DNA of 64,000 nt from Actinomycetota bacterium (GTDB lineage Bacteria; Actinomycetota; UBA4738; HRBIN12): NCBI GenBank assembly GCA_035640355.1, contig DASQWI010000017.1, positions 62,001 to 126,000 on the forward strand, written 5' to 3'. Below are positions 1 through 9,482 of this stretch, piece by piece. The translations under genes were made by a program, and so were the position numbers. The first letter of the stretch is position 1. The number at the start of each line of letters is the position of its first letter. The notes under the pieces were generated by a model. The model was given only the letters and a program-made list of their open reading frames with translations. It ran no database searches and was not told the origin of the DNA.

Positions 1-537
1 GTGCAGATCGGCGGGGGCGCGCTGGCGAGCGCGTGCATCCGCGCGTTCGAGGACGCCGCGCTGCTCGAGGCGCCGGAGCGTCTGCCGCGTATCCATGCCG
101 TGCAGACCGAGAGCGCGCATCCGCTCGAGCGGGCGTACGTGCGCGTCCGGCAGCGTGCCGGATACGAGGCGACGCCGGAGGGGATCGTCGACGCGATGAC
201 CTGGGCGCGGTCGAACCGGTCCGAGGTCATGTGGCCGTGGGAGACCGAACCGCGAAGCATCGCCGATGGGATCCTCGACGACGAGACGTACGACTGGGCG
301 GCGGTCATCGGCGGAATGCTGGCGACGGACGGGTCCCCGGTCCTCGTCTCAGAGGAGACGCTACGCGACGCGAACACGCTCGCGCGCGAGGCGAGTGGCA
401 TCGACGTCGACCACACGGGCTCGGCGGGACTCGCGGGCCTGATCGAGCTGTCGCGACGAGGACGCCTGCACCGGGGCGAGCGCGTCGCCGTGGTGTTCAC
501 CGGCGTCGACCGGAACGGGACAATGGTGGGCCGATGA
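1..537 (+). CDS. PLP-dependent lyase/threonine synthase-like protein (5' end missing)
   Basis: C-terminal 178 residues of a fold-type II PLP enzyme; the N-terminus with the PLP lysine lies outside the window. The glycine-rich GGGALAS stretch near the left edge and the motif around GSAGLAGLIEL are typical of threonine synthase and related lyases, where they contact the cofactor phosphate. The stop overlaps the next start (ATGA at 534-537), so it is translationally coupled to the YgeY-like hydrolase. In the E. coli purine-catabolism locus the equivalent position is held by YgeX (diaminopropionate ammonia-lyase), another fold-type II enzyme. The visible sequence looks more like threonine synthase, so the substrate is undecided. 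Confidence 0.75.
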   Translation: MQIGGGALASACIRAFEDAALLEAPERLPRIHAVQTESAHPLERAYVRVRQRAGYEATPEGIVDAMTWARSNRSEVMWPWETEPRSIADGILDDETYDWAAVIGGMLATDGSPVLVSEETLRDANTLAREASGIDVDHTGSAGLAGLIELSRRGRLHRGERVAVVFTGVDRNGTMVGR

Positions 538-1748
538 ACGTCGACGAACGCTACGCGCGGGAGGCAGAAGGTCTCCGCGACGACGTCACCCGGTTCCTGG
601 CCGACCTGATCGAACGGCCGAGCCTCTCGCGCGAGGAGAACGCGGTCGTCCAACGGATCGGCGAGGAGATGAAGGCGGTTGGGTTCGACGACGTGGTCGT
701 GGACGGGTTCGGCAGCGTGATCGGGCGGATCGGCGACGGGCCGGTGCACATCGTGTTCGACTCGCACATCGACGTGGTGAACACGGGCGACCCGTCGTTG
801 TGGCGCACTGAGCCGTTCACGGCGACGATCGAGCACGGCGTGCTCTACGGCCGCGGCGCGTCGGACAACAAGGCCGCGATCGCGTCGATGGTGCACGGGG
901 GCGCGCTGCTGCGGCGGCTCGGCATCGATACGTCTCGGTTCACGCTGTGGGTCGTGGGAACGGTCCAGGAAGAGGACTGTGACGGCCTCGCCCTGGAGTA
1001 CCTCCTGACGAACACGATCCCCAAGGCCGAGATCGTCGTGCTCGGCGAGGCGACGAACCTGCAGGTCTACCGGGGACATCGCGGGCGCGCCGAGTTCGCG
1101 CTCCACACGACGGGACGGGCGGCGCACGCGTCGGCGCCGGAGCGCGGGGTGAACGCGATCTACCGGATGGCGCCGATCGTCGAGCAGGTCGAGGCCCTGA
1201 ACGAACGACTCGCGTCCGATCCGTTCCTGGGAAAGGGAACGGTGGTCGTCTCGAAGATCGACGCTCAGACGCCCTCGTTGAACGCCGTGCCCGACGGTTG
1301 CACGATCTACCTGGACCGGCGGCTGACGATTGGAGAGACGGTCGAGTCGGCTCGGGCCGAGCTCGAGGGGCTGCCCGCCGTGCAGGAGGGTGCCGCGACG
1401 GTCGAGCTGCTCACCTATGAAGGGCGGGCATACACGGGGTTGACCCTCTCGACCGACAAGTACTTCCCGACGTGGGTGACGCCCGAGGACCATCACGGCG
1501 TTCGCGCGGCGGTCGAGACCTCGGAGCGCGCCCTGGGGATGACGCCACAGATCGGCCGATGGGTGTTCTCGACGAACGGCGTGTCGAGCGCGGGGAAGCT
1601 CGAGATCCCCACGATCGGGTTCGGCCCGGCGAACGAGGTGTACGCGCACAGCGTTGACGACCAGTGTCCGATCGATCACCTCCCGCTCGCGGCGGCGTGG
1701 TACGCCGCGTTCCCCGAGCGCTACGTTGCGGCCGCGGGAGGGGAGTGA
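534..1748 (+). CDS. M20-family metallohydrolase, YgeY-like
   Basis: A 404-residue zinc-dependent amidohydrolase/peptidase of the M20 (ArgE/DapE) family. The metal motif DSHID is at residues 76-80, the bridging aspartate lies in GRGASDNKAA (about 111), and the catalytic glutamate is in QEED (about 146). The central dimerisation domain begins near GHRGRAEF. The start overlaps the previous stop by four bases. Family members hydrolyse N-acyl or N-carbamoyl amino acids. Next to a YgeW-like carbamoyltransferase and XdhD/SsnA homologues, the best guess is a YgeY-type role on a ureido or diaminopropionate derivative. The substrate is inference. Confidence 0.85.
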   Translation: MNVDERYAREAEGLRDDVTRFLADLIERPSLSREENAVVQRIGEEMKAVGFDDVVVDGFGSVIGRIGDGPVHIVFDSHIDVVNTGDPSLWRTEPFTATIEHGVLYGRGASDNKAAIASMVHGGALLRRLGIDTSRFTLWVVGTVQEEDCDGLALEYLLTNTIPKAEIVVLGEATNLQVYRGHRGRAEFALHTTGRAAHASAPERGVNAIYRMAPIVEQVEALNERLASDPFLGKGTVVVSKIDAQTPSLNAVPDGCTIYLDRRLTIGETVESARAELEGLPAVQEGAATVELLTYEGRAYTGLTLSTDKYFPTWVTPEDHHGVRAAVETSERALGMTPQIGRWVFSTNGVSSAGKLEIPTIGFGPANEVYAHSVDDQCPIDHLPLAAAWYAAFPERYVAAAGGE

Positions 1749-1749
1749 C

Positions 1750-4359
1750 GTGGACTTCACGCTGAACGGGAGCGCGGTGTCGGTCGACGTTCGTCCGGGC
1801 GCGAGCCTCCTCGACGTGCTCCGCGAGGACCTGGGTGTTACCTCGGTGAAGGACGGGTGCGCGCCGGAGGGCTCGTGCGGCGCCTGCACGGTGCTGATCG
1901 ACGGCAAAGCCGTCGTCTCGTGCGCGCAGAAGGCCGAGCGCGCGGCGGGGCGTCAGGTGATGACACAGGAAGGTCTCCCACCCGAGGAGCGCGACCGGTG
2001 GGCGGACGGGTTCGTCGTCTCCGGCGCGTCGCAGTGCGGGTTCTGCTCGCCGGGGATCGTGATGAAGGCCGAGGGTCTGCTGGCGAAGAACCCATCACCG
2101 TCACGCGAGGAGATCGGACGCTCGCTCGCCGGAAACCTGTGCAGGTGCACCGGGTACATCAAGATCGTCGACGCGGTCGAGATGGTCGCGCGGTCGCGTC
2201 TCGGCGAGCCGATGCCCCACCCGGACCTGTCGGGCCGGATCGGCTCGCGCACCGCTCGCTACCAGGGACGGGAGTTGGCCCTGGGCGACAAGCCGTACGT
2301 GAACGACCTGTCTGCGCCCGGGATGCTGCACGGCGCGCTCCGGTTCTCCGACCACCCCCGAGCGCGCGTGGTACGGATCGACGCCGGGCGGGCTCGCGCG
2401 CATCCGGGCGTCGTCGCGGTGCTACTGGCGGGCGACGTCCCCGGTCAACGCGTTCAAGGCGCGATCACCAAGGACTGGCCGCAGATCGTCGCCGAGGGCG
2501 AGATCACGCGGTACGTCGGCGACGTCCTTGCGGTCGTGGTGGCAGAGAGCCGCCACGACGCCCGCGAGGCCGCCGAGCTCATCGACGTCGAGTACGAGGT
2601 GCTCGAACCGGTCACGGATCCGTTCGAGGCGCTGGAGCCCGACGCGCCGCGACTGCACGAGAGCGGCAACGTGCTCTCGACGTCGATCGTTCGTCGCGGT
2701 GACGTCGACGCAGGGCTCCAACGCTCGACCCACGTGCTGACCGAGACGTTCCGAACGCAGTTCATCGAGCACGCTTTTCTCGAGCCCGAGTCGGCCCTCG
2801 CGGTTCCCCAGTCCGACGGCACGCTGCACGTCTCGTCGCAAGGTCAGGGCGTCTGGGAGGACCGGCATCAGATCGCGTCGTTCCTGGGCTGGCCGGAGGA
2901 GCGCGTGCGCGTCACGCAGGTCGCGAACGGGGGAGCGTTCGGCGCAAAGGAGGACCTGAACGTGCAGTGCCACGCGGCGCTCGCCGCCGTCGCCACCGGC
3001 CGTCCGGTCCTGCTCACGATGAGCCGCGCCGAGAGCATCCGGTTCCACCCCAAGCGCCACCCGCTGACGATGACGTACACGGTCGGGTGCGACGACGAAG
3101 GGCGTCTGACCGCCGTGCGGGCTCGGATCGTCGGAGACACCGGCGCATATGCGAGCGTCGGCGACAAGGTGCTCGAGCGCGCTGCGGGACACGCCTGCGG
3201 CGCCTATCGGTTCGACGCCGTCGACATCGAATCGACGGCTGTCTACACGAACAACCCGCCGGCCGGCGCGATGCGTGGGTTCGGCGTGAACCAGGTGGTG
3301 TTCGCCATCGATGGGATGCTCGATCGCCTCGCCGAGCGCGTCGGGATCGACCCGTGGGAGATGCGCTGGCGGAACGCGCTCGACGTCGGCGAGCCGTTCG
3401 GAACCGGACAGGTGCTCGGGGAGGGCGTCGGGATCAAGGCATGCCTCGAGGCCGTGCGGGACGAGTACCGCGACGCGAAGCACGCAGGGATCGGCTGCGG
3501 CGTGAAGAACACCGGCATCGGCAATGGGCTGATCGAACGGGGGCGGGCGATCCTGCGAGCCGAGGTCGACGGCACCGTGACGTTGTTCCACTCGTGGACC
3601 GAGATGGGGCAGGGGGTGCATACGGCGCTCCTGCAGATCGTGTGCGAGGAGCTCGGCCTCACCGCCGATCGGGTGCACGTCGTCGTCGACACGATGCGGG
3701 AGCTCGACACCGGTCAGACGACGGCGTCGCGTTCGACCGTGCTGGGAGGGCGCGCGATCCAGCAGGCCGCGACCGCGTTGAAGGCGGAGCTGAACGGCAA
3801 CCGCATCGAGGACCTCGCCGGGCGAGAGTTCCACGGCGAGGTCGTGGTCGACTGGACGAACAAGCCCGGCGAGGACGTCGCGAACCCCGTCACCCACTTC
3901 GCGTACTCGTGGGCGGTGCAGGTGGTGATCCTCGACGACGACGGAAGGATCGAGAGGGTCGTCGCCGCCCACGACGTCGGTCGGGCGATCAACCCGACGC
4001 TCATCGAGGGGCAGGTTGAGGGCGCCGTGCACATGGGCCTGGGATTCGCGCTCACCGAGGAGTTCGCCGTCGAGGGAGGGTTCCCCTCGACGAACACGCT
4101 CAAGTCGCTGGGGATCATCCCGGCGCCTCGGATGCCCGACGTCGAGACGATCGTCGTCGAGGTCGCGCAGCCCGAAGGACCGTACGGCGCGAAGGGCGTC
4201 GGCGAGATCGGTCTGGTCCCCACCGCAGCTGCCGTCGCCGGCGCGCTGAAGGCGTTCGACGGTCGGTGGAGAACGCAGCTGCCGATGCGCGACTCCGCCG
4301 CGGCGGTGGCCCTCGTGCCGAAACTCGCAGGGAGCGCCCGCCGCATCGAGACCGAGTGA
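1750..4359 (+). CDS. Fused 2Fe-2S/molybdopterin hydroxylase, XdhD-like
   Basis: An 869-residue molybdenum hydroxylase combining the iron-sulfur and molybdopterin subunits in one chain, with no FAD domain. Plant-type ferredoxin cysteines are at 37, 43, 46 and 58. The second cluster lies in QCGFC (96, 99) and LCRC (131, 133). A short linker leads into the aldehyde oxidase/xanthine dehydrogenase Mo-binding domain, which ends with GAKGVGE carrying the catalytic glutamate. This layout matches E. coli XdhD. A GTG start at 1750, one base after the preceding stop, is preferred over the longer frame because it puts the beta-grasp fold at the N-terminus. Electrons could leave through the FAD subunit encoded at 6744. 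Confidence 0.85.
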   Translation: MDFTLNGSAVSVDVRPGASLLDVLREDLGVTSVKDGCAPEGSCGACTVLIDGKAVVSCAQKAERAAGRQVMTQEGLPPEERDRWADGFVVSGASQCGFCSPGIVMKAEGLLAKNPSPSREEIGRSLAGNLCRCTGYIKIVDAVEMVARSRLGEPMPHPDLSGRIGSRTARYQGRELALGDKPYVNDLSAPGMLHGALRFSDHPRARVVRIDAGRARAHPGVVAVLLAGDVPGQRVQGAITKDWPQIVAEGEITRYVGDVLAVVVAESRHDAREAAELIDVEYEVLEPVTDPFEALEPDAPRLHESGNVLSTSIVRRGDVDAGLQRSTHVLTETFRTQFIEHAFLEPESALAVPQSDGTLHVSSQGQGVWEDRHQIASFLGWPEERVRVTQVANGGAFGAKEDLNVQCHAALAAVATGRPVLLTMSRAESIRFHPKRHPLTMTYTVGCDDEGRLTAVRARIVGDTGAYASVGDKVLERAAGHACGAYRFDAVDIESTAVYTNNPPAGAMRGFGVNQVVFAIDGMLDRLAERVGIDPWEMRWRNALDVGEPFGTGQVLGEGVGIKACLEAVRDEYRDAKHAGIGCGVKNTGIGNGLIERGRAILRAEVDGTVTLFHSWTEMGQGVHTALLQIVCEELGLTADRVHVVVDTMRELDTGQTTASRSTVLGGRAIQQAATALKAELNGNRIEDLAGREFHGEVVVDWTNKPGEDVANPVTHFAYSWAVQVVILDDDGRIERVVAAHDVGRAINPTLIEGQVEGAVHMGLGFALTEEFAVEGGFPSTNTLKSLGIIPAPRMPDVETIVVEVAQPEGPYGAKGVGEIGLVPTAAAVAGALKAFDGRWRTQLPMRDSAAAVALVPKLAGSARRIETE

Positions 4360-4369
4360 GTCCCGCGGG

Positions 4370-5719
4370 GTGAGCATCGTTCTGCGGGGAGGCACCGTCG
4401 TCACGTCGCTCGACCCGCCGTCCCTCCGACCGACCGACGTCACGGTGGTGAACGGACGAGTCGCGGCCGACGGCGGTACCGAGCCCGGGGCCGACTCGAT
4501 CGATTGCACCGGCTGCTTGGTGATCCCGGGCAACGTCTGCGCGCACCACCACCTGTACTCGGCGCTCGCGAGGGGCATGCCGTACCGGCTCGAGCCACCC
4601 CAGGACTTCCTGCAGGTTCTCCAGCGCGTGTGGTGGCGCCTCGACCGGGCACTCGACGAATCGTCGATCTTCCACTCGGCGTTCGTCGGCGGTGCCGATG
4701 CCCTCCTCGCCGGGACCACGACGATCGTGGATCATCACGCCTCACCGAACGCGATCGACCGGTCCCTTGAATGGCTGGACGGTGGGCTGCGCGGCCTCGG
4801 CGCCCGAAGGATCCTTTGCTACGAGGTCACCGACCGCGACGGGCTCGATCGAGCGGCCGCCGGGCTCGAGGAGACGCATCTGCGACTGAAAGAAGACGCG
4901 TCGGCGGGGCACGTGGAGCCGCTGCTCCGAACGATGGTTGGTGCGCACGCGTCCTTCACGCTGTCCGCGGAGACGCTCCACGCGTGTGTGTCGCTCGCCG
5001 ACGAGTTCGACGTCGGTATCCACGTCCACGTCGCCGAGGACGCGGTCGACGAGCGGGACAGCGAGGCCCGCTTCGGTCGACGCGTGATCGAGCGCCTCGC
5101 CGACGCCGGCGCGCTCTCCGACCGCTCGCTGCTCGCCCATTGCGTGCACGTCGACGACCGCGAGATAGCGCTGATCCGAGAGACCGGGGCGTGGGTCGCT
5201 CACAACGCTCGCTCGAACATGAACAACCGCGTGGGCCGCGCACCCGTGGGACGGCTGGGCGACCGCGTGGCACTGGGGACCGACGGGATCGACGGCGACA
5301 TGTTCGCCGAGTCGCGCGCCGTCTACTGGCGGGGGCGCGAGGACGACCCTTCGATCACCCCCCCGTGGGTGCTCGGACGCATGGCGGCTGGAGCGGCGTT
5401 CGCCGGGCGGACGTTCGACGAGCCGCTCCTCGGCCGCATCGAGCCCGGCGCGCCGGCCGATCTCGTCGTTCTCGACTACGATCCGCCGACGCCCCTGACC
5501 GCTGAGAATCTCGCGGGGCACTGGATGTTTGGGCTGTCGGCTCGAGACGTCCGCGACGTGGTCGTCGGCGGCTCGGTCGTCGTTCGCGACCGGAGGCTCG
5601 TCCACACCGGCGAGGCCGAGCTACGCGCCTTCAGCCAGGCGACCGCCCAAGAGCTGTGGCGGCGGATGGACGACATCGAGGAACATCCGTTCGCGCCGAC
5701 CGGGGGCGCTGCGCGGTGA
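4370..5719 (+). CDS. ssnA: SsnA-like amidohydrolase
   Basis: A 449-residue metal-dependent amidohydrolase of the cytosine deaminase/TRZ-ATZ superfamily. The His-rich metal motif HHH is at 59-61, an HxH-type motif appears near IHVHVAEDA, and the distal metal aspartate lies in LGTDGIDGD. The composite C-terminal beta-sandwich ends in [17 protein letters not shown]. The sequence resembles SsnA of the E. coli xdhD region. It probably deaminates or ring-opens a purine-derived substrate made by the neighbouring hydroxylase. The GTG start sits 10 bases after the previous stop, and the end overlaps the next start (GTGA). Confidence 0.8.
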   Translation: MSIVLRGGTVVTSLDPPSLRPTDVTVVNGRVAADGGTEPGADSIDCTGCLVIPGNVCAHHHLYSALARGMPYRLEPPQDFLQVLQRVWWRLDRALDESSIFHSAFVGGADALLAGTTTIVDHHASPNAIDRSLEWLDGGLRGLGARRILCYEVTDRDGLDRAAAGLEETHLRLKEDASAGHVEPLLRTMVGAHASFTLSAETLHACVSLADEFDVGIHVHVAEDAVDERDSEARFGRRVIERLADAGALSDRSLLAHCVHVDDREIALIRETGAWVAHNARSNMNNRVGRAPVGRLGDRVALGTDGIDGDMFAESRAVYWRGREDDPSITPPWVLGRMAAGAAFAGRTFDEPLLGRIEPGAPADLVVLDYDPPTPLTAENLAGHWMFGLSARDVRDVVVGGSVVVRDRRLVHTGEAELRAFSQATAQELWRRMDDIEEHPFAPTGGAAR

Positions 5720-6753
5720 GCGGGGCGGAAGGACGTATCGCGCTCTACCTGCAGGACAAGCACCCCATCCGCGACGGGATCCGTTACGTCCGTCGAGCGG
5801 AGGCGCTCGGGTTCGAGGCCGTGTGGCAGGCCGAGAGCCGCCTCGTCCGCGAGGCGACGGTGCCGATGGCCGCGTTCGCCGCGACCACCTCGACGATCCG
5901 CGTCGGTTCGGGCGTTGTGAACTGCTGGACGCGAAACGTCGGCCTCATGGCGTCGACGTTCATCACGCTCGACGACCTGGCGCCCGGACGGATCTTGTTG
6001 GGGATCGGCGCCTGGTGGGACCCGCTCGCGTCCAAGGTCGGCATCAGGCGCGAGCGGCCGCTGAGGGCGATGCGCGAGTACGTCGAGGTGCTTCGCCGGT
6101 TGATCGCGATGGACAACGTCACGTTCCATGGCGAGTTCGTCGACGTCACCGACATCCAGATCGACATCGTGCACGGCGATCGGTCGCCCAGGCAGATCCC
6201 GATCTACCTCGGCGCGACGGGGATGAAGATGATGGAGGTTGCCGGCGAGATCGCGGACGGCGTGGTGCTGAACTACCTGGTCAGCCCGACCTACAACGCG
6301 GAGGCGATGGCGCGCCTCGCGGATGGAGCGGCCCGGTCGGGGAGGACGGTCGAGGACATCGACCGTCCGCAGCTCGTCGTGTGCTCGCTCGACGACGACC
6401 GGGAGGTCGCGCTCGATCGCGCGCGCGAACTGGTCACTCAGTACCTCGGTCAGCAGCCGCACATCGGCAAGGCGAGTGGGGTCGACCAGTCGCTGCTCGA
6501 CGATATCGCAGAGGAGCTCACGTGGCCGGCGACGCCGGAGCAGATCCGAAAGGCCATGGCGCTCGTTCCGGACGAAGTCGTGCAGATGCTCACCGCGTCG
6601 GGGACCGCCGACGAGTGCCGGGCGAAGGTGCGAGAGTACGTCGCGTCGGGATGCACGAGTCCGATCCTGTACCCGCTCGGTGACGACGTGGATGCCATGC
6701 TCGAGACGTTCGCGGGGGGCGTTCGCTCCCGCGAGGAAGGCGGGTGGTCCTGA
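5716..6753 (+). CDS. LLM-class flavin-dependent oxidoreductase
   Basis: A 345-residue luciferase-like monooxygenase with a TIM barrel. It opens with the family pattern of an aligned substrate strand, [14 protein letters not shown] and a catalytic-region GSGVVN segment, and ends with [21 protein letters not shown], common in F420- or FMN-dependent LLM enzymes. The GTG at 5716 overlaps the ssnA stop and is preferred over upstream in-frame starts. A CofC gene at 16309-16953 shows the host makes F420, so F420 is a plausible cofactor. An LLM enzyme inside a Xdh/SsnA/YgeW operon is unusual; oxidation or reduction of a heterocycle intermediate is possible. Confidence 0.85.
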   Translation: MSGAEGRIALYLQDKHPIRDGIRYVRRAEALGFEAVWQAESRLVREATVPMAAFAATTSTIRVGSGVVNCWTRNVGLMASTFITLDDLAPGRILLGIGAWWDPLASKVGIRRERPLRAMREYVEVLRRLIAMDNVTFHGEFVDVTDIQIDIVHGDRSPRQIPIYLGATGMKMMEVAGEIADGVVLNYLVSPTYNAEAMARLADGAARSGRTVEDIDRPQLVVCSLDDDREVALDRARELVTQYLGQQPHIGKASGVDQSLLDDIAEELTWPATPEQIRKAMALVPDEVVQMLTASGTADECRAKVREYVASGCTSPILYPLGDDVDAMLETFAGGVRSREEGGWS

Positions 6754-7637
6754 GCGTGGACGTCGTTCTTCCCCGCACCCTCGCCGAAGCGCTCGAGCGC
6801 CGTGCGGCGGAACCCGAGTCCGTCCCGATCGCCGGTGGCACGGACCTCATGTTCGAGATCAACTTCGACAAGATCCGGCCGCAGACCCTGATCGACGTGT
6901 CGCATCTGCGCGAGCTCCGCGAGTTGCGCTCGGACGGCGACGGCCACGTATTCCTCGGCGCGGGTGTGACCTACTCGCGCATCCTCCGCGAGCTGCCGCA
7001 CCAGCGCGCGCTCGCGCAGGCGTCCCGAGGCGTTGGATCGCCGCAGATCCGGAACGCCGGCACGATCGGCGGGAACCTCGGAACCGCGTCACCGGCTGGT
7101 GAAGCGCTGCCCGTGCTCGCCGCTCACGATGCAGAGATCGGTCTGGTCGCGGGCGATCGCGAACGGTGGTTGCCGTGGAACGAGTTCCTCGTCGGCGTGA
7201 AGCGCACGACGCTCCAGCCCGACGAGCTGATCATCGGCGCGCGCTACCGGGCGCTGTCCGGGCCGCAGTCGTACTCGAAGGTCGGAACGCGCAACGCGAT
7301 GGTCATCTCCATCGCGATGCTGTGCTTCGCCATGGACCCGCCCAGCCGAACCGTGCGCGTTGCGCTCGGCGCCGTGGCACCGACGGCAGTGCGGGCGACC
7401 GACGCGGAGACGTTCCTGGCCGCCGAGCTGGAGCGGGCCGGCGCGTGGGACGAACTCACGGCGCCGGTGCCCAACGACGTGGCCGATGGGTTCGCCGAAC
7501 GCGTGGTCGCGGCGGCGACGCCGATCGACGACGTGCGCGGCACCGCCGCGTACCGCCTGCACGCGCTTCGCGTGCTCGCTCGCCGTGCGCTGGGATGGGC
7601 GATGCAGGAACGGGCCGACGAGGCGATGGTGTCGTGA
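6744..7637 (+). CDS. Xanthine dehydrogenase FAD-binding subunit
   Basis: A 297-residue CoxM/XdhB-type FAD subunit. The FAD pyrophosphate motif AGGTDLM is near residues 30-36 and the second FAD loop [15 protein letters not shown] near 110-124. The C-terminal CO_deh_flav_C domain follows. It passes electrons from the 2Fe-2S protein encoded next to NAD or another acceptor. Two GTG starts are possible: 6744, with GGAAGG close upstream, and 6756. The reading frame overlaps the LLM gene end. Together with 7657-8136 and 9479-11866 it forms a complete three-subunit xanthine dehydrogenase-type enzyme. Confidence 0.88.
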   Translation: MVLSVDVVLPRTLAEALERRAAEPESVPIAGGTDLMFEINFDKIRPQTLIDVSHLRELRELRSDGDGHVFLGAGVTYSRILRELPHQRALAQASRGVGSPQIRNAGTIGGNLGTASPAGEALPVLAAHDAEIGLVAGDRERWLPWNEFLVGVKRTTLQPDELIIGARYRALSGPQSYSKVGTRNAMVISIAMLCFAMDPPSRTVRVALGAVAPTAVRATDAETFLAAELERAGAWDELTAPVPNDVADGFAERVVAAATPIDDVRGTAAYRLHALRVLARRALGWAMQERADEAMVS

Positions 7638-7656
7638 TCGCGGGACGACGCTGACC

Positions 7657-8136
7657 ATGCTCGTCCGCGTGAACGTGAACGGCGAGTGGCGCGAGGCTGA
7701 CGCGTGGGAGGGCTCGAGCCTGCTGTCGTTCCTCCGTGACGAGCTGCACCTGCCGGGTTCGAAGAACGCGTGCGAGCAGGGAGAGTGTGGTTCTTGCTCG
7801 GTCTGGCTCGACGGGACGCTCGTGTGCGCATGCCTCGTCCTCGCCGCGCAAGCGCAGGATCGCGAGGTCCGGACGGTCGAGGGGCTTGTCGACGGCGATG
7901 CGATGAACGACGTCCAATCGGCGTTCGTCGAGGCAGGCGCGGTGCAGTGCGGATTCTGCACGCCGGGCTTCGTCGTCGCCGTGACCGACCTGCTCGATCA
8001 CGACCCATCGCCGGACGAGATCGCGGTGCGCGAGGCGCTCTCGGGCAACCTGTGTCGGTGCACCGGCTACCAGAAGATCCTCGACGCGGTGAGCCTCGCC
8101 TCGCAGCGACGTCTGGGCGGAGAGCGATCGGCGTGA
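7657..8136 (+). CDS. Xanthine dehydrogenase 2Fe-2S subunit
   Basis: A 159-residue CoxS/XdhC-type iron-sulfur protein. The plant-ferredoxin cysteines are in CEQGECGSCSVW and VCAC. The second cluster is in QCGFCTPG and GNLCRCTGY. Length and layout are standard for the small subunit of heterotrimeric molybdenum hydroxylases. The ATG start lies 19 bases after the FAD-subunit stop, and the stop overlaps the next start (GTGA at 8133). It relays electrons from the Mo site (9479-11866) to FAD (6744-7637). Confidence 0.92.
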   Translation: MLVRVNVNGEWREADAWEGSSLLSFLRDELHLPGSKNACEQGECGSCSVWLDGTLVCACLVLAAQAQDREVRTVEGLVDGDAMNDVQSAFVEAGAVQCGFCTPGFVVAVTDLLDHDPSPDEIAVREALSGNLCRCTGYQKILDAVSLASQRRLGGERSA

Positions 8137-9482
8137 CGCGGCTGCTGATCGAGTCGTGCGAGGTCGTCGTCACCGTCGACGACGCGAGCACCGAGATCGC
8201 CGGCGGATCGATCCTCGTGGAAGACGGCATGATCGCCTGGGTCGGAACCGGCGATCCACCGGTGGAACCGGATCACCGACTGGACGGGCGAGGCACCGTT
8301 GCCACGCCCGGTCTGGTGAACACGCATCACCACCTCTATCAGACGCTCACGCGCGCCCGCGCTCGCGACAAGGGACTGTTCGGGTGGCTCGTGGACTTGT
8401 ATCCGGTCTGGGCGCGCGTCGACCAGGAGTGGGAACGCGCGGCCGCGCGCGTGGGGCTCGCGCAGCTCGCGCTGTCGGGATGCTCGACGACGACCGACCA
8501 TCATTACGTCCATCCCGCAGGCGCGGGCGACCTGCTCGCCGTGGAGATCGACGTCGCGCGCGAGCTCGGCGTCCGCTTCCACCCCTGCCGCGGGTCAATG
8601 GATCTCGGGGAGCGGGACGGCGGGTTGCCGCCCGACAGCGTGGTCGAGACCACCGACGACGCGCTCGCCGCTTCGGAGGAGGCGGTGCGGCGGTTCCACG
8701 ACCCCTCGATCGGTTCGATGGTGCGGATCGCGATCGCGCCGTGCTCACCGTTCAGCGTGACGGAACGGTTGATGCGAGAGAGCGCTGACCTCGCGCGGCG
8801 GCTCGGCGTCCTCCTGCACACGCACCTCGCCGAGACGCAGGACGAGGAACGATTCTGCCTGGAGCGGTTCGGCCGCCGGCCGCTCGAGCTGATGGACGAC
8901 TGGGGATGGCTCGGCCCGGACGTGTGGTTCGCACACGCCGTGTACCTCGACGAGAAGGACGTGCGCCGCGTCGCGGACACCTCGAGCGGCATCGCATCGT
9001 GTCCGTCGTCGAACCTCCGGCTCGGAGCGGGCATCGCGCCGGTGCGTTCGCTCGTCGACGAGGGCACTCGGGTCGGCCTCGGCGTCGACGGTCCGGCCTC
9101 CAACGAGGCGAGCGATCTGTTCGGCGAGATCCGTCAGGCGATGCTCGTGTCGCGCGCGACGGGTCCGGAAGGCGGCCTCAGCGAACGCGAGGCGTTGCGG
9201 CTGGCAACGCGTGGCGGCGCCGACGTTCTCGGGCGTGACGACGTCGGTTCGATCGAAGCAGGCAAGCGCGCGGACGTCGCGCTGTTCCCGGTCGACGGCC
9301 TCGAGCTTGCCGGCGCGTCGGACGTCGTCGCCGGTCTGTTGATGGGTCGAACGCAACGCGCGCGTCATCTATTGGTCGAGGGGCGGTTCGTCGTTCGGGA
9401 TGGGCGACTGGCCTCGGCCGACCAGGACGAGATCGCACGGGAGGGGCGCCGGGTGGCCCAACGGGTCGCGAGCAAAGCATGA
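8133..9482 (+). CDS. 8-oxoguanine deaminase-like amidohydrolase
   Basis: A 449-residue amidohydrolase of the TRZ/ATZ group. It has a triple histidine metal motif at 65-67 followed by LYQTLTRA, a hallmark of 8-oxoguanine deaminases and hydroxyatrazine-type hydrolases. Further metal ligands are in LLHTHLAET and GVDGPASNEASD. It deaminates aminated purines or triazines to the oxo form. The gene sits between the Fe-S and Mo subunits of a xanthine dehydrogenase, so a purine is the likely substrate: deamination followed by hydroxylation. It overlaps both neighbours by four bases, implying coupled translation. A GTG start is used. Confidence 0.85.
   Translation: MTRLLIESCEVVVTVDDASTEIAGGSILVEDGMIAWVGTGDPPVEPDHRLDGRGTVATPGLVNTHHHLYQTLTRARARDKGLFGWLVDLYPVWARVDQEWERAAARVGLAQLALSGCSTTTDHHYVHPAGAGDLLAVEIDVARELGVRFHPCRGSMDLGERDGGLPPDSVVETTDDALAASEEAVRRFHDPSIGSMVRIAIAPCSPFSVTERLMRESADLARRLGVLLHTHLAETQDEERFCLERFGRRPLELMDDWGWLGPDVWFAHAVYLDEKDVRRVADTSSGIASCPSSNLRLGAGIAPVRSLVDEGTRVGLGVDGPASNEASDLFGEIRQAMLVSRATGPEGGLSEREALRLATRGGADVLGRDDVGSIEAGKRADVALFPVDGLELAGASDVVAGLLMGRTQRARHLLVEGRFVVRDGRLASADQDEIAREGRRVAQRVASKA

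Noticed and set aside
2422-4719. Long open frame antisense to the fused hydroxylase and ssnA (also 9365-11323 and 25773-27803 on the minus strand)
   Set aside because: Arg/His/Asp/Val-rich translations with no domain, lying exactly opposite well-recognised genes. In high-GC DNA such frames stay open by codon bias.
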